A stretch of DNA of 64,000 bases from Tardibacter sp963781025. Lineage in GTDB: Bacteria > Pseudomonadota > Alphaproteobacteria > Sphingomonadales > Sphingomonadaceae. The notes beneath the pieces were generated by a model. The model worked only from the letters and a program-made list of their open reading frames with translations. It made no database searches and was not told where the DNA came from. Position 1 is the stretch's first letter; each line of letters opens with the position of its first letter. This document shows, piece by piece, positions 24,504-34,402 of the stretch. The translations under genes were made by a program, and so were the position numbers. Location of the stretch: assembly GCA_963781025.1 (NCBI GenBank), contig CAWADU010000003.1, forward strand, positions 248,001 through 312,000. Reading direction: 5' to 3'.

Positions 24504-25691
24504 ATGAACCAGGCAAATATCCTGCGCCCGGCGACTGCCGGGGACATTATCGACGCAATTGCGGACGCAGCGCGCACGGGGCGCAAGCTCGAGATTCGCG
24601 GCGGGGGCAGCAAGGCCGACATCGGCAAATCGGGGCGCGACGCGGCGATCCTCGACATGAGCGGCTTTGCGGGCGTGATCGATTATGACCCGCCCGAACT
24701 GGTATTGACCGTGGGCGCGGGCGCGAAGCTGGCAGATGTGGAGGCGCTCGTCGCCGGCGAGAACCAGATGCTGGCGTTCGAGCCTTTCGATCACGGACCC
24801 ATCTTCGGCAGGGCGGCGGGTGATGCGACGATCGGCGGCGTGGTGGCGGCGAGCGTATCGGGCTCGCGGCGATTGGCGATGGGGGCCGCCCGTGACCACC
24901 TGCTGGGTTTCGAAGCGGTGTCGGGGCGGGGCGAGCGCTTTGTCGGAGGCGCGAAGGTCGTCAAGAACGTTACCGGTTATGATCTGCCGAAAGTCATGGC
25001 CGGAAGCTGGGGACGGCTTGCCGCCTGCACTCAGTTGACGTTGAAGGTGTTGCCCCGCGGCCGGACGCAGGCGACCGAGGCGATCCGCGGTCTTCCCGCC
25101 GTCGAAGCGCAGGCCGCCATGGCGCAGGCAATGCGATCGCCGGCGGAGGTTTCGGCGGCGGCGCACCTACCTGCGGAACTGAACGGCGGCATATCGCTGA
25201 CGGCTTTCCGGATGCAGGGTTTCGAACCGTCGATCGTGGCGCGTTGCGGCATGCTGCATGAATTGCTGCGCCCATCCGGCCGGGTCGAACGGCTTGAGGC
25301 ACGGGAAGCGGATGCATTCTGGGATACGGTCCGTGACGTTTCCCCACTGGCTGACGGCCGCCCGCTGTGGCGGGTAAACGTCCCACCCAGCGGCGGCTGC
25401 AGGGTCGTGAGCGCGCTGGAGCCACTGGGCGCGCACTGGTTCTTCGACTGGGCAGGCGGCCTTGTCTGGCTGAGCTTCGACGGTGATCCGGCGGCGGTGC
25501 GCGGCGCTGCGACGGAAGCGGGCGGTCACGCGATGCTCGTCCGGGGCGATGCGGCGCTCAGGGCGCATGTTCCCGCCCAGCACCCCGAAGCGGCGGCGGT
25601 GATGGCGCTGGCTGCCCGGGTACGGCGCGCATTCGATCCCGAAGGTGTTTTCGAGACCGGCCGTTTTCTGGACGACATTCATGCAAACTAG
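24504..25691 (+). CDS. glcE: Glycolate oxidase subunit GlcE
   Basis: 395 residues. A second, shorter FAD-binding PCMH protein: ILDMSGFAGVIDYDPPELVLTVGAG, DHGPIFGRAAGDATIGGVVAA and VVKNVTGYDLPKVMAGSWG. The C-terminal region is divergent and lacks the GDGN/HGxG motifs of GlcD, as expected for GlcE. Required for the glycolate dehydrogenase complex. Its stop overlaps the glcF start. Confidence 0.94.
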   Translation: MNQANILRPATAGDIIDAIADAARTGRKLEIRGGGSKADIGKSGRDAAILDMSGFAGVIDYDPPELVLTVGAGAKLADVEALVAGENQMLAFEPFDHGPIFGRAAGDATIGGVVAASVSGSRRLAMGAARDHLLGFEAVSGRGERFVGGAKVVKNVTGYDLPKVMAGSWGRLAACTQLTLKVLPRGRTQATEAIRGLPAVEAQAAMAQAMRSPAEVSAAAHLPAELNGGISLTAFRMQGFEPSIVARCGMLHELLRPSGRVERLEAREADAFWDTVRDVSPLADGRPLWRVNVPPSGGCRVVSALEPLGAHWFFDWAGGLVWLSFDGDPAAVRGAATEAGGHAMLVRGDAALRAHVPAQHPEAAAVMALAARVRRAFDPEGVFETGRFLDDIHAN

Positions 25692-26988
25692 TTTTTCTTC
25701 AGCCCAATTGGCCGACCCGGCGATGGCGTCGTCCGAGACGGTGATCCGCAAATGCGTGCATTGCGGCTTCTGCACCGCAACCTGCCCGACTTATGTGCTG
25801 CTGGGCGACGAACTCGATAGCCCGCGTGGCCGCATCTATCTGATGAAGGAGATGCTGGAGCACGAGGCGAAGCCCACGGCCGAGGTGGTCAAGCATATCG
25901 ATCGCTGCCTGTCCTGCCTGTCGTGCATGACGACTTGCCCGTCCGGCGTGAACTACATGCATCTTGTCGATCACGCGCGCGCCTATATCGAAGACAATTA
26001 CCGGCGGCCGATCGTCGAACGGCTGATCCGCGGCGTGCTTGCGGCTGTTCTGCCCTATCCGCGCCGGTTCCGGCTGGCGTTGCGGCTGGCGGTTCTCGCC
26101 CGGCCGCTGGCGCCCGCGTTCGCGAAACTGCCGGGGCTGAAACCGATGGCGGCGATGCTCGCGCTGGCACCGCAAAAGGTGCCCGCCGCGCCTTCCGCGC
26201 AATCCTCGCCCGCGATGGAAAAACGCGGCAGGGTGGCGCTGATGCAGGGTTGCGCCGAACCTGTGCTCCAGCCCGAAATTCGCGCTGCGACCGTGCGGCT
26301 GCTCAATCGCGTTGGTTTCGACGTCGTGTTTGCCTCAGGCGAGGGCTGCTGCGGCGCACTGGTCCATCATATGGGCCGCGAGCAGGAAAGCCTTGCCGCC
26401 GCGCGGCGCAATGTCGACGCATGGAACCGAGAAATTGAGGAAGGGCTGGATGCGATCGTCATCACCACGTCCGGCTGCGGCACGACGATCAAGGACTATG
26501 GATTCATGCTGCGGGGCGACCCGGCGTATGCCGAAAAGGCGGCAAGGGTGTCGGCGCTGGCCAAGGATGTGAGCGAGCTGCTCGATTCCATAGAACTGCC
26601 CAAGGCAGTTGGCGTTCGCAAGCTGACGGTCGCCTATCATTCGGCATGTTCGATGCAGCATGGCCAGAAGATCACGGCCGCGCCGCAACGCCTGCTGAAG
26701 GCGGCCGGATTCGACGTGCGGCAGCCTGTGGAATCGCACCTGTGCTGCGGTTCGGCGGGCACCTACAATATCCTGCAGCCCGAAATCGCGGGGAAGCTGG
26801 GCGACAGAAAGGTCGCCAATATCGAGCGCTTGAAACCCGATGTCATCGCCACCGGCAACATCGGTTGCGCGACCCAGATCGGCGCGCGGACAGCCGTTCC
26901 CGTGGTTCATACGGTCGAATTGCTCGACTGGGCGACGGGCGGGCCGGTGCCGCCATCACTTTCCCGCCACGAAAACACAGGCGGGTGA
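25681..26988 (+). CDS. glcF: Glycolate oxidase iron-sulfur subunit GlcF
   Basis: 435 residues. Two 4Fe-4S ferredoxin clusters near the N-terminus (CVHCGFCTATCPTY and CLSCLSCMTTCPSGV) and two CCG domains (GEGCCGALVHHMG; SHLCCGSAGTYN). It carries electrons from the flavin subunits to the quinone pool at the membrane face. The ATG at 25681 lies inside the last codons of glcE. It converges on parE with only 16 bases between stops. Confidence 0.95.
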   Translation: MQTSFSSAQLADPAMASSETVIRKCVHCGFCTATCPTYVLLGDELDSPRGRIYLMKEMLEHEAKPTAEVVKHIDRCLSCLSCMTTCPSGVNYMHLVDHARAYIEDNYRRPIVERLIRGVLAAVLPYPRRFRLALRLAVLARPLAPAFAKLPGLKPMAAMLALAPQKVPAAPSAQSSPAMEKRGRVALMQGCAEPVLQPEIRAATVRLLNRVGFDVVFASGEGCCGALVHHMGREQESLAAARRNVDAWNREIEEGLDAIVITTSGCGTTIKDYGFMLRGDPAYAEKAARVSALAKDVSELLDSIELPKAVGVRKLTVAYHSACSMQHGQKITAAPQRLLKAAGFDVRQPVESHLCCGSAGTYNILQPEIAGKLGDRKVANIERLKPDVIATGNIGCATQIGARTAVPVVHTVELLDWATGGPVPPSLSRHENTGG

Positions 26989-27004
26989 GCCGCTACCGCC
27001 CGTT

Positions 27005-28983
27005 TTAGGCGTCGATCGCCTCATCATCGATATAGGCTGCATTGGCCTGGATGAAGGCAAAGCGATGCTCGGGATTGCGCCCCATCAGCCGGTCGACGAG
27101 GTCGCGGACGCTGGCGCGTTCCTCATATTCGCCCGGCAACGTCACCTTTATCAGCGTGCGCGTCTTGGGATCCATGGTGGTTTCCTTCAACTGGCTGGAC
27201 GCCATCTCGCCCAATCCCTTGAAGCGGCTTACTTCGATCTTCTTGTTCTTGAAGACGGTCTTTTCCAGCTCCGTCCGGTGCGCGTCGTCCCGCGCATAGG
27301 CGATGGTGCCGCCCGCCGATAACCGGTAGAGCGGCGGCTGGGCGAGGAAGACGTGGCCGTCCTTTACCAGTCCCGCCATTTCCTGGAAGAAAAAGGTCAT
27401 CAAAAGCGTTGCGATATGCGCGCCGTCGACATCGGCGTCGGTCATGATGACGATGCGCTCATAACGAAGCGCCGCCGGGTCGTAGCGTTCGCGCGTGCCG
27501 CAGCCAAGCGCCTGGATCAGATCGGCGATTTCGCTGTTGGCGCGGATCTTGTCGGCGGTCGCGCTGGCTACGTTCAGGATCTTGCCGCGTATGGGCAGCA
27601 CCGCCTGGGTCTTGCGGTCGCGCGCCTGCTTTGCCGATCCGCCCGCGCTGTCGCCCTCGACGATGAACAGCTCGGTGCCCGCCGGATCATCCGACGCGCA
27701 ATCGGTGAGCTTGCCGGGCAGGCGCAGGTTGCGCTTCGAAGTCGCGGTCTTGCGCTTGACCTCGCGTTCGGCCCGGCGGAGCAGCCGTTCGTCCATGCGG
27801 TCGAGGACAAAGCCCAGCAGTGCCCGCCCGCGTTCCATATTGTCGGCGAGGAAATGGTCGAAATGGTCGCTTGATCGCGTTTTCGACCAGACGCGCGGCT
27901 TCCGGACTGGTGAGGCGGTCCTTGGTCTGGCTTTGGAACTGGGGGTCGCGGATGAAGACCGACAGCATCATCTCGGCGCCGGAGAAAATATCCTCCGCCT
28001 GGATGCCGTCCGCCTTTTTCTGGCCGACGAGGCCGCCGAAACCGCGAATGCCCTTGGTCAGCGCGGTGCGCAGACCTGCCTCATGTGTTCCGCCATCGGG
28101 GGTCGGGATGGTGTTGCAGTAAAAGCTGGTCGACCCTTCACCATAAAGCGGCCATGCGACCGCCCATTCGGCCGAGCCCTGCCCGTCGGGAAAGTCTTGC
28201 CGCCCGGCAAAGAAATCGGACGTCGCGCATTCGCGCTCCCCGATCTGCTCCCTGAGATGGTCGGCAAGCCCGCCGGGGAACTGAAAAACGGCCGCAGCAG
28301 GGGTGTCGTCGCCGATCAGGCTCGCGTCACACTTCCAGCGGATCTCCACACCCCGGAACAGATAAGCCTTTGAGCGCGCAAGCCGATAGAGCCGCGCGGG
28401 TTTGAAATGTGCGGTGCTCCCGAAAATTTCGACGTCGGGAATGAACGAAACCGAGGTGCCGCGCCGGTTGGGCGTCGACCCCAGCTTTTCGAGCGCGGAC
28501 GTCGCATGGCCTTTGGAGAAGCTCTGGCGGTAAAGCTCGCGATTGAGGGCGACCTCGACGATGGTTTCGGTCGAAAGCGCGTTCACCACCGACACGCCGA
28601 CGCCGTGCAGCCCGCCGCTGGTGGTATAGGCCTTATCGCTGAATTTGCCGCCCGAATGGAGCGTCGTCATGATGACTTCGAGCGCCGACTTGCCCGGAAA
28701 TTTGGGGTGCGGCGTCCACGGGTATGCCACGGCCGTTATCGATGATCGTCAGCCGGTTTCCCGGCTCCAGCGTCACCTCGATGCGGGTGGCATGGCCGGC
28801 GACCGCTTCGTCCATCGCATTGTCGAGCACTTCGGCGGCGAGATGGTGGAAAGCGCGTTCGTCGGTGCCGCCGATGTACATGCCTGGGCGGCGGCGGACC
28901 GGTTCAAGCCCTTCCAGCACCTCGATCGCGCTGGCGTCATACTGCTGTTCGGCTGCCCCGGAGGCCGAGAAAAGATCACTCAT
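27005..28983 (-). CDS. parE: DNA topoisomerase IV subunit B (two frameshifts)
   Basis: After removing two extra bases the gene reads 658 residues, the ParE length (GyrB is ~800). GHKL ATPase: EVLDNAMDEAVAGHA, DNGRGIPVD, TTSGGLHGVGVSVVNALS; TOPRIM: ELFIVEGDSAGGSAKQ, MTDADVDGAHI; C-terminal RFKGLGEM and GRNPEHRFAFI. The frame breaks near 28713 (after GRGIPVD, where PHPKFPGKSALEV follows in another frame) and near 27869 (after RLVENAIK, where DHFDHFLADNMERG follows). Each is one extra base. ParE with ParC decatenates chromosomes and is essential, so these are almost surely sequence errors. Start ATG 28983. Confidence 0.92.
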
Positions 28984-29100
28984 GGCATCGCTTATAGAGA
29001 GGCGATCCCAAGGTGGGGAGGGGAAACATGTCCTTTTTCCCGTCACCTTGGCGCAGGCTGGGTCCATATTGATTAGCCGAAGCGATCGCGGCGTCAGTGT

Positions 29101-29115
29101 GGATGCCAGCCTGCC
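29101..29115. repeat. Partial intergenic repeat GGATGCCAGCCTGCC
   Basis: Shares GGATGCCAGCCT with the intact palindromic copy at 34459-34470 but lacks the right half of the palindrome. It looks like a decayed member of a short intergenic palindrome family. Two copies only in this window. Confidence 0.35.
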
Positions 29116-29140
29116 ATGAAATGACGGTCAAAAGGCGAAA

Positions 29141-30553
29141 CTAAGCCGATGCGCGCTGACCGCTGCCCGAACGGCGTGCGCCGCCGCGCGAACGGTTGCG
29201 GTTGGCGCCATTGCCATTTCCGCCGCCGCCACTGTTGGCGCCGCTGCTAGCGCCGCGATGCCCGCCGCGATCGGCTTGTGCATTCTGGCCATGGCCATGG
29301 CCCCGGAAGGGTTGCGGCTCATGCCGTTCGCGCCGCTCGCCGTGACGGTGGCCGCGATCGCCATGCGAGCGATCCTCGCGCCGTTCGGGCGCAAGCTTGG
29401 GCATGGCGGCAAGGGCTTCACGGATACCCTCGGGCAGGCCCTGCTGGGTGAGCTTCACCTTGGTAAGCCGCTCGATGTCGCGCAGGAACGGGCGTTCGTC
29501 GTCGGCGCATAGGCTGAGCGCGATACCTTCCGCGCCCGCCCGCGCGGTGCGGCCGATGCGGTGGACATATTGCTCGGGCACGTTCGGCAGCTCGAAATTG
29601 ACGACATGGCTGACAGCGTCGATGTCGATGCCCCGCGCTGCAATGTCGGTCGCGATCAGAACCTTGATCGCACCCGATTTCAGATCGGCAAGAGCGCGTT
29701 CGCGTTGCGGCTGGCTCTTGTTGCCGTGGATCGCGGCCGATTTGATCCCCGCGGCGCCCAGATGGCGCACGACCCGATCCGCGCCATGCTTGGTGCGGGT
29801 GAACACGAGCGCGCGCCGGATCGACGGGTCCTTCAGCGTGATATTGAGCAGCGCCTGTTTTTCACGCTGGTCGATGAAGATGACGCGCTGGTCGATCCGC
29901 TCTGCCGTGGTGGCGACGGGAGTGACGGCGACCTGCACCGGATCGGTAAGGTAACGCGCGGCCAGCTCGGCGATCGCCTTGGGCATCGTGGCGGAGAAGA
30001 ACATGGTCTGCCGCCGCTTGGGCAACATCGGCACGATCCGGCGCAGTGCATGGATGAAGCCCAGATCGAGCATCTGGTCAGCTTCGTCCAGCACCAGCAC
30101 CTCGACATGCGCGAGGGTAAGAATGCGTTGATCGATCAGGTCGAGCAGGCGGCCAGGGGTGGCGACCAGCACATCGACGCCGGACTGGAGCTGGATGCGC
30201 TGGCGGTTGATCGGCACGCCGCCGAATACGGTCGCGATGCTGAGCTTCAGGTTGCGGCCATAGGCCTGGAAGCTCTCCGCGATCTGGCTCGCGAGCTCGC
30301 GTGTCGGAGACAGCACCAGCACGCGCGTTGAATGACGGACGCGCGGGGCCGGGTTCTTCGCCAGCCGGTCCAGGATCGGCAGCGCGAAGGCCGCGGTCTT
30401 GCCGGTGCCGGTCTGCGCGATACCGAGAATGTCCTTGCCCTGAAGGCCATAGGGGATCGCCTGTGCCTGGATGGGCGTGGGGGTTTCATAACCCTCGTCG
30501 GCCAGGGCCTTGGCGATCGGTTCGGCAAGGCCGAGGTCGGAAAAATGTTTCAC
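29141..30553 (-). CDS. rhlE: DEAD-box RNA helicase RhlE
   Basis: 470 residues. Complete core: Q-motif ETPTPIQAQAIP, AQTGTGKT, PTRELA, TPGRL, VLDEADQML, SATMPK, VFTRTKHG, DIAARGID, HRIGRTARAG. The final ~90 residues are low complexity, rich in Arg, Gly, His and Asn (HGDRGHRHGERRERHEP; RSRGGARRSGSGQR), an RGG-like RNA-binding tail. It remodels RNA, commonly in ribosome maturation and cold adaptation. A 247-base leader with a long nested hairpin lies upstream. Confidence 0.95.
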   Translation of the reverse strand: MKHFSDLGLAEPIAKALADEGYETPTPIQAQAIPYGLQGKDILGIAQTGTGKTAAFALPILDRLAKNPAPRVRHSTRVLVLSPTRELASQIAESFQAYGRNLKLSIATVFGGVPINRQRIQLQSGVDVLVATPGRLLDLIDQRILTLAHVEVLVLDEADQMLDLGFIHALRRIVPMLPKRRQTMFFSATMPKAIAELAARYLTDPVQVAVTPVATTAERIDQRVIFIDQREKQALLNITLKDPSIRRALVFTRTKHGADRVVRHLGAAGIKSAAIHGNKSQPQRERALADLKSGAIKVLIATDIAARGIDIDAVSHVVNFELPNVPEQYVHRIGRTARAGAEGIALSLCADDERPFLRDIERLTKVKLTQQGLPEGIREALAAMPKLAPERREDRSHGDRGHRHGERRERHEPQPFRGHGHGQNAQADRGGHRGASSGANSGGGGNGNGANRNRSRGGARRSGSGQRASA

Positions 30554-30734
30554 TGTTCAAAACTTTCAAAACGTGCGTGAGCACGCGGCATGCCATGGGC
30601 GCGTCCGGTAAAATCTGGACGCACGGCATGAACGGGCTCGTTTGGTGACGACCCGCGTGACTAGGGAAGCCTGGGAAAGCGAATGAAGATCGAAGCCTGT
30701 CCCGCCCTATTTCTGGCAGGAAATCACGCGGCTT

Positions 30735-30773
30735 CGCCCAAGCGCCGATCATTACGGCGCGAACGCTTAGGCG
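30735..30773 (-). promoter_or_regulatory. Nested hairpin in the rhlE leader
   Basis: On the reverse strand CGCCTAA pairs with TTGGGCG (one wobble), and inside it GCGCCG pairs with CGGCGC around a TAATGAT loop. It begins 28 bases after the glycosylase stop and about 180 bases before the rhlE ATG, with no T-tract. It could be an mRNA processing or stability element, or part of an rhlE 5' leader. Confidence 0.4.
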
Positions 30774-30800
30774 GCCATGTGGCAGTGCAGCAAGGAAAAG

Positions 30801-31298
30801 TCAATATATTTCGATGAATTGCTTAAGCCGTTCCCATGACGCCAGCTTTTCGGCAAGCGGTCGCGCGTGTGCGGGACTTGAAGAAGGAAGGGCGATCAGT
30901 GTCGGCCGTTGGTCATGGTCAGCCAGCAATTTCATCCCGATTGCGGCTGATCTGCCGCCGTTGAAGGCGACGGCTTTCAGGCGGGGGAGCGTCGAGGCGA
31001 GCGCCGCCAGATCATTGGGCGCGTGATCGCGGATGCGGGCGTCGAGGCTGCCGATGCGGCTGGCCTCGGCGATTGAATCCCAAAGGCCGATGCCATGGCC
31101 GAGCAAAGCATTCAGCCGCGCCTCATAGGGCAGGGCTGCGAGGTCCATGCCGATCACGGCTCCGATCAGCGCCCAGAACTGATTGCGTGGATTGGCGTAG
31201 TAGCGGCCCGCCGCGAGCGACGGTTCGCCGGGCAGGCTGCCGAGGATGAGGAGCGTGGTCTGCTGGTCGACGACGGGTGGAAAGGAGCGCTTCCTCAC
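30801..31298 (-). CDS. DNA-deoxyinosine glycosylase (uracil-DNA glycosylase superfamily)
   Basis: 165 residues. LLILGSLPGEPSL is the active-site loop of the family 6 (HDG) branch and LPSSSPAHA is motif II; FNGGRSA and NPRNQFWALIG complete the fold. It excises hypoxanthine (deoxyinosine), and perhaps other deaminated bases, from DNA. It starts 9 bases after phaC on the same strand, so it may be cotranscribed with it, though no functional link is obvious. Confidence 0.87.
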   Translation of the reverse strand: MRKRSFPPVVDQQTTLLILGSLPGEPSLAAGRYYANPRNQFWALIGAVIGMDLAALPYEARLNALLGHGIGLWDSIAEASRIGSLDARIRDHAPNDLAALASTLPRLKAVAFNGGRSAAIGMKLLADHDQRPTLIALPSSSPAHARPLAEKLASWERLKQFIEIY

Positions 31299-31307
31299 CT
31301 GCCATCG

Positions 31308-33077
31308 TCACCGCGTCTTGGCATAACGGCCGGGCGCGTCCTCGATCGCCGGATATTCAGGGTTGCCGCCAGGAATGCGCGCGCCGTCGGCGGCGATCTT
31401 TTTCCCGGCATGTTTCTCTACCCACTTGATCCAGTCCGGCCACCAACTGCCCTTTGTTTCGGTGGCTCCTGCGATGAATTCGTCCAGGGATGCGGCCGGG
31501 GATTCATTCGTCCAATATTCGTACTTGCCTAAGGATGGCGGGTTGACGACCCCGGCGATGTGCCCCGAACCAGCGAGAAGGAACCGGATGGGCCCCTTGA
31601 AATGCTCGTTCAGTTTCCAGACGGAGTGGGCGGGCGCAATATGGTCTTCACGGCCTGCCTGGACGTAGCTCGGCGTCTTGACCCGGTCGAGATCGATCGG
31701 CGTACCGGCGATGCCGACCGTTCCTTTCGCGAGTTTGTTGTCGCGGTAGAGGTCGGCCAGATAGCTGAGATGCCATTTGGCCGGCAGGTTGGTGACGTCC
31801 GAATTCCAGTACAGCAGATCGAACGGCGTATATTCCTTGCCGAGCAGGTAATTGTTGACGACGTAATTCCAGATCAGGTCCTGGCCGCGAAGCATGTTGA
31901 ACGTGGCGGCCATGAAACGGCCGTCGAGATAGCCTTTCCCTTCGGACAGGCTGGAGACGAGCGCGAGTTGTTCGTCATCGACGAAGACCCTGAGGTCGCC
32001 TGCGTCCTCGAAATCGACCTGTGTTGTGAAAAAAGTGGCCGATTGAACCTTGGAGGCCTGCTTGTGCGCGGCAAGATATGCGAGCGTCATCGCAAGCGTC
32101 GTCCCCGCGACGCAATAGCCTATCGTGTTCACCGATTTTACGCCCAGCAGGTCGCGTACGGCATCAATGGCCCTGATCTGGCCATTGACCACATAGTCGT
32201 CCGTGGTCACGTCCTTCATCGTTTCGTCAGCCGATTTCCAGGAAACGACGAAAACCGTCATGCCTTGATCGACGGCCCATTTGAGGAAGCTTTTTTCCGG
32301 CGACAGGTCGAGGATGTAGAAACGGTTGATCCACGGGGGAAAGACAAGCAACGGCGTCGCATGCACCTCAGCGGTCGTCGGCGTGTACTGGATCAACTGG
32401 AAAAGCGGGGTTTCGAACACGACCTTGCCGGGCGTGGCCGCCAGGTTGCGGCCTACCTCAAAGGCTTCCGCCCGCGTCTGGGTCATCTGCCCCTGTGAGA
32501 TGTCCGAAAGCATGTTGCCGAGGCCGGAAACAAGATTCTGGCCCCCTGTTTCAAGGGTGCGTTCGATGACCTCCGGGTTGGTGAAGGCGAAATTCGCGGG
32601 ACTGAGCGCCTCAACCACCGCACGGGTGGCGAAGTTAAGGCGGCGACGCTGGTCCGGATCGAGTCCCTCGAAGTCTTCCACGCTGGCGAGCAAATGGTCG
32701 GCGACGAGCAGATAGGATTGACGGATGAGATCGAAAAACGGCTGGTTGCGCCAGGCGTCGGCCTTGAAGCGGCGGTCCTTGTCGGCGGCGCTCGCTAAAG
32801 CGGGCTGTTCTCCAGGGGTCAGAAAACGGTTCCACAGGTCAAGGCTCTGGCTGAGCAATTGAGACTGCCGCTCGGCGATTTTCTTCTGGCTTTCGTCGGT
32901 CCAGTACCGCGCCATGTCCGCAAAGCCTGCCAGCATGTCGGTCCCGCCGGGGACGGCCTGGTCCTTCGACTGGTTGGCCCAGAATTCGAGCATCATCTGC
33001 TGCGCGCGGCCGATCGTCGCGGTCCATTGCTGCACCGTCGCGAGGTCGGGCGTTGGGGTGGCGTTGCTGTCTTGCAT
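31308..33077 (-). CDS. phaC: Class I poly(R)-hydroxyalkanoate synthase
   Basis: 589 residues, the class I size. An N-terminal PhaC_N domain, then an alpha/beta-hydrolase core with the lipase-like box IGYCVAGTT holding the nucleophilic Cys (near residue 317), the general-base Asp in AGREDHIAP and the His in GSGHIAGVVNPP. It polymerises 3-hydroxyacyl-CoA into carbon-storage granules. phaA, phaB and phasin genes are not adjacent. Divergent from the aminotransferase at 33175, with a 97-base shared promoter region. Confidence 0.96.
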   Translation of the reverse strand: MQDSNATPTPDLATVQQWTATIGRAQQMMLEFWANQSKDQAVPGGTDMLAGFADMARYWTDESQKKIAERQSQLLSQSLDLWNRFLTPGEQPALASAADKDRRFKADAWRNQPFFDLIRQSYLLVADHLLASVEDFEGLDPDQRRRLNFATRAVVEALSPANFAFTNPEVIERTLETGGQNLVSGLGNMLSDISQGQMTQTRAEAFEVGRNLAATPGKVVFETPLFQLIQYTPTTAEVHATPLLVFPPWINRFYILDLSPEKSFLKWAVDQGMTVFVVSWKSADETMKDVTTDDYVVNGQIRAIDAVRDLLGVKSVNTIGYCVAGTTLAMTLAYLAAHKQASKVQSATFFTTQVDFEDAGDLRVFVDDEQLALVSSLSEGKGYLDGRFMAATFNMLRGQDLIWNYVVNNYLLGKEYTPFDLLYWNSDVTNLPAKWHLSYLADLYRDNKLAKGTVGIAGTPIDLDRVKTPSYVQAGREDHIAPAHSVWKLNEHFKGPIRFLLAGSGHIAGVVNPPSLGKYEYWTNESPAASLDEFIAGATETKGSWWPDWIKWVEKHAGKKIAADGARIPGGNPEYPAIEDAPGRYAKTR

Positions 33078-33174
33078 CTTTTCCTCTCCCCCAATACTCG
33101 CCAGCCACCGTGTGCGTGGCTATAAGCCACAAGGTGCGCCATTCCGGTGCACACCGTAAAGGGTCTGTTTCGTG

Positions 33175-34386
33175 ATGTCCGAGGAATTCTACCGCATTCG
33201 ACGCCTGCCGCCTTATGTCATCGCCGAAGTCAATGCGATGCGGGCAGCGGCGCGAGCGCGGGGCGAGGACATCATTGATCTGGGCATGGGCAATCCTGAT
33301 CTGCCGCCGCCGCCGCACGTCATTGAAAAGCTGTGCGAAGTGGCGCGAAAGCCCGATGCGCACGGCTATTCGGCGTCAAAGGGTATTCCGGGGCTGAGGC
33401 GCGCGCAGGCGAGCTACTATCAGCGCCGGTTCGGCGTCGAGCTTGATCCCGATACCGAAGTCGTGGTGACGCTGGGATCGAAAGAGGGGCTTGCCAACCT
33501 TGCCCAGGCGATCACCGCGCCGGGCGATGTCGTGCTTGCGCCCAACCCAAGCTATCCGATTCATACCTTCGGCTTCATCATCGCGGGCGCGACGATCCGG
33601 TCCGTGCCGACGACGCCCGACCAGCGCTTTTTCGATTCGCTGGAAAGGGCGGTGAAGTTCACCGTGCCCAAGCCATCGGTGCTGGTGATCGGCTATCCAA
33701 GCAACCCCACTGCCGAAGTGGTCGATCTTGCCTTCTACGAAAAGGTCGTCGCCTTTGCGCGGGAGCACGGGCTGTGGGTGCTGTCGGACCTCGCCTATTC
33801 CGAAATCTATTTCGATGAAGAGCCGACGCCGTCGATATTGCAGGTGCCCGGCGCGAAGGATGTCGCGGTGGAGTTCACCTCCATGTCCAAGACCTACAGC
33901 ATGGCAGGTTGGCGGATGGGCTTTGCGGTCGGCAACAAGCAGCTGATTGCTGCCCTGACGCGCGTGAAAAGCTATCTGGATTATGGCGCTTTCACGCCGA
34001 TCCAGGCGGCGGCGGTGGCCGCGATCAACGGGCCGCAGGACATCGTCGAGCAGAACCGGCAGCTCTACAAGCGCCGCCGCGACGTGCTGGTCGAAAGCTT
34101 CGGACGGGCGGGGTGGGAAATTCCGCCGCCGCGCGCGTCGATGTTCGCCTGGGCGCCGCTACCGCCCGCGCTGGCGCACCTTGGCAGCCTCGAATTCTCC
34201 AAGCAGTTGCTCACCCATGCCAAGGTCGCGGTCGCGCCCGGCGTTGGTTATGGCGAGGACGGCGAAGGTTTCGTTCGCATCGCCATGGTGGAGAATGAAC
34301 ATCGCATCCGCCAGGCCGCACGCAACGTGAAGCGCTATCTTCAGTCGATGGGGGTGAACGCGCCAAATCAGGCTGCGGGCGGCTGA
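33175..34386 (+). CDS. PLP-dependent aminotransferase, AlaC/LL-DAP aminotransferase type
   Basis: 403 residues. Class I/II aminotransferase with IDLGMGNPDLPPPPHV, the PLP-phosphate region LGSKEGLANL, GYPSNPTAEV, the Asp-Tyr pair in SDLAYSEIYF and the Schiff-base lysine in SMSKTYSMAGWRMGF. It is closest to proteins annotated as LL-diaminopimelate aminotransferase or glutamate-pyruvate aminotransferase AlaC; sequence alone does not decide. ATG 33175 is preferred to GTG 33172. It directly precedes homoserine dehydrogenase, suggesting a role in aspartate-family or alanine synthesis. Confidence 0.9.
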   Translation: MSEEFYRIRRLPPYVIAEVNAMRAAARARGEDIIDLGMGNPDLPPPPHVIEKLCEVARKPDAHGYSASKGIPGLRRAQASYYQRRFGVELDPDTEVVVTLGSKEGLANLAQAITAPGDVVLAPNPSYPIHTFGFIIAGATIRSVPTTPDQRFFDSLERAVKFTVPKPSVLVIGYPSNPTAEVVDLAFYEKVVAFAREHGLWVLSDLAYSEIYFDEEPTPSILQVPGAKDVAVEFTSMSKTYSMAGWRMGFAVGNKQLIAALTRVKSYLDYGAFTPIQAAAVAAINGPQDIVEQNRQLYKRRRDVLVESFGRAGWEIPPPRASMFAWAPLPPALAHLGSLEFSKQLLTHAKVAVAPGVGYGEDGEGFVRIAMVENEHRIRQAARNVKRYLQSMGVNAPNQAAGG

Positions 34387-34402
34387 ACCGGTTCAGTGGT
34401 GA

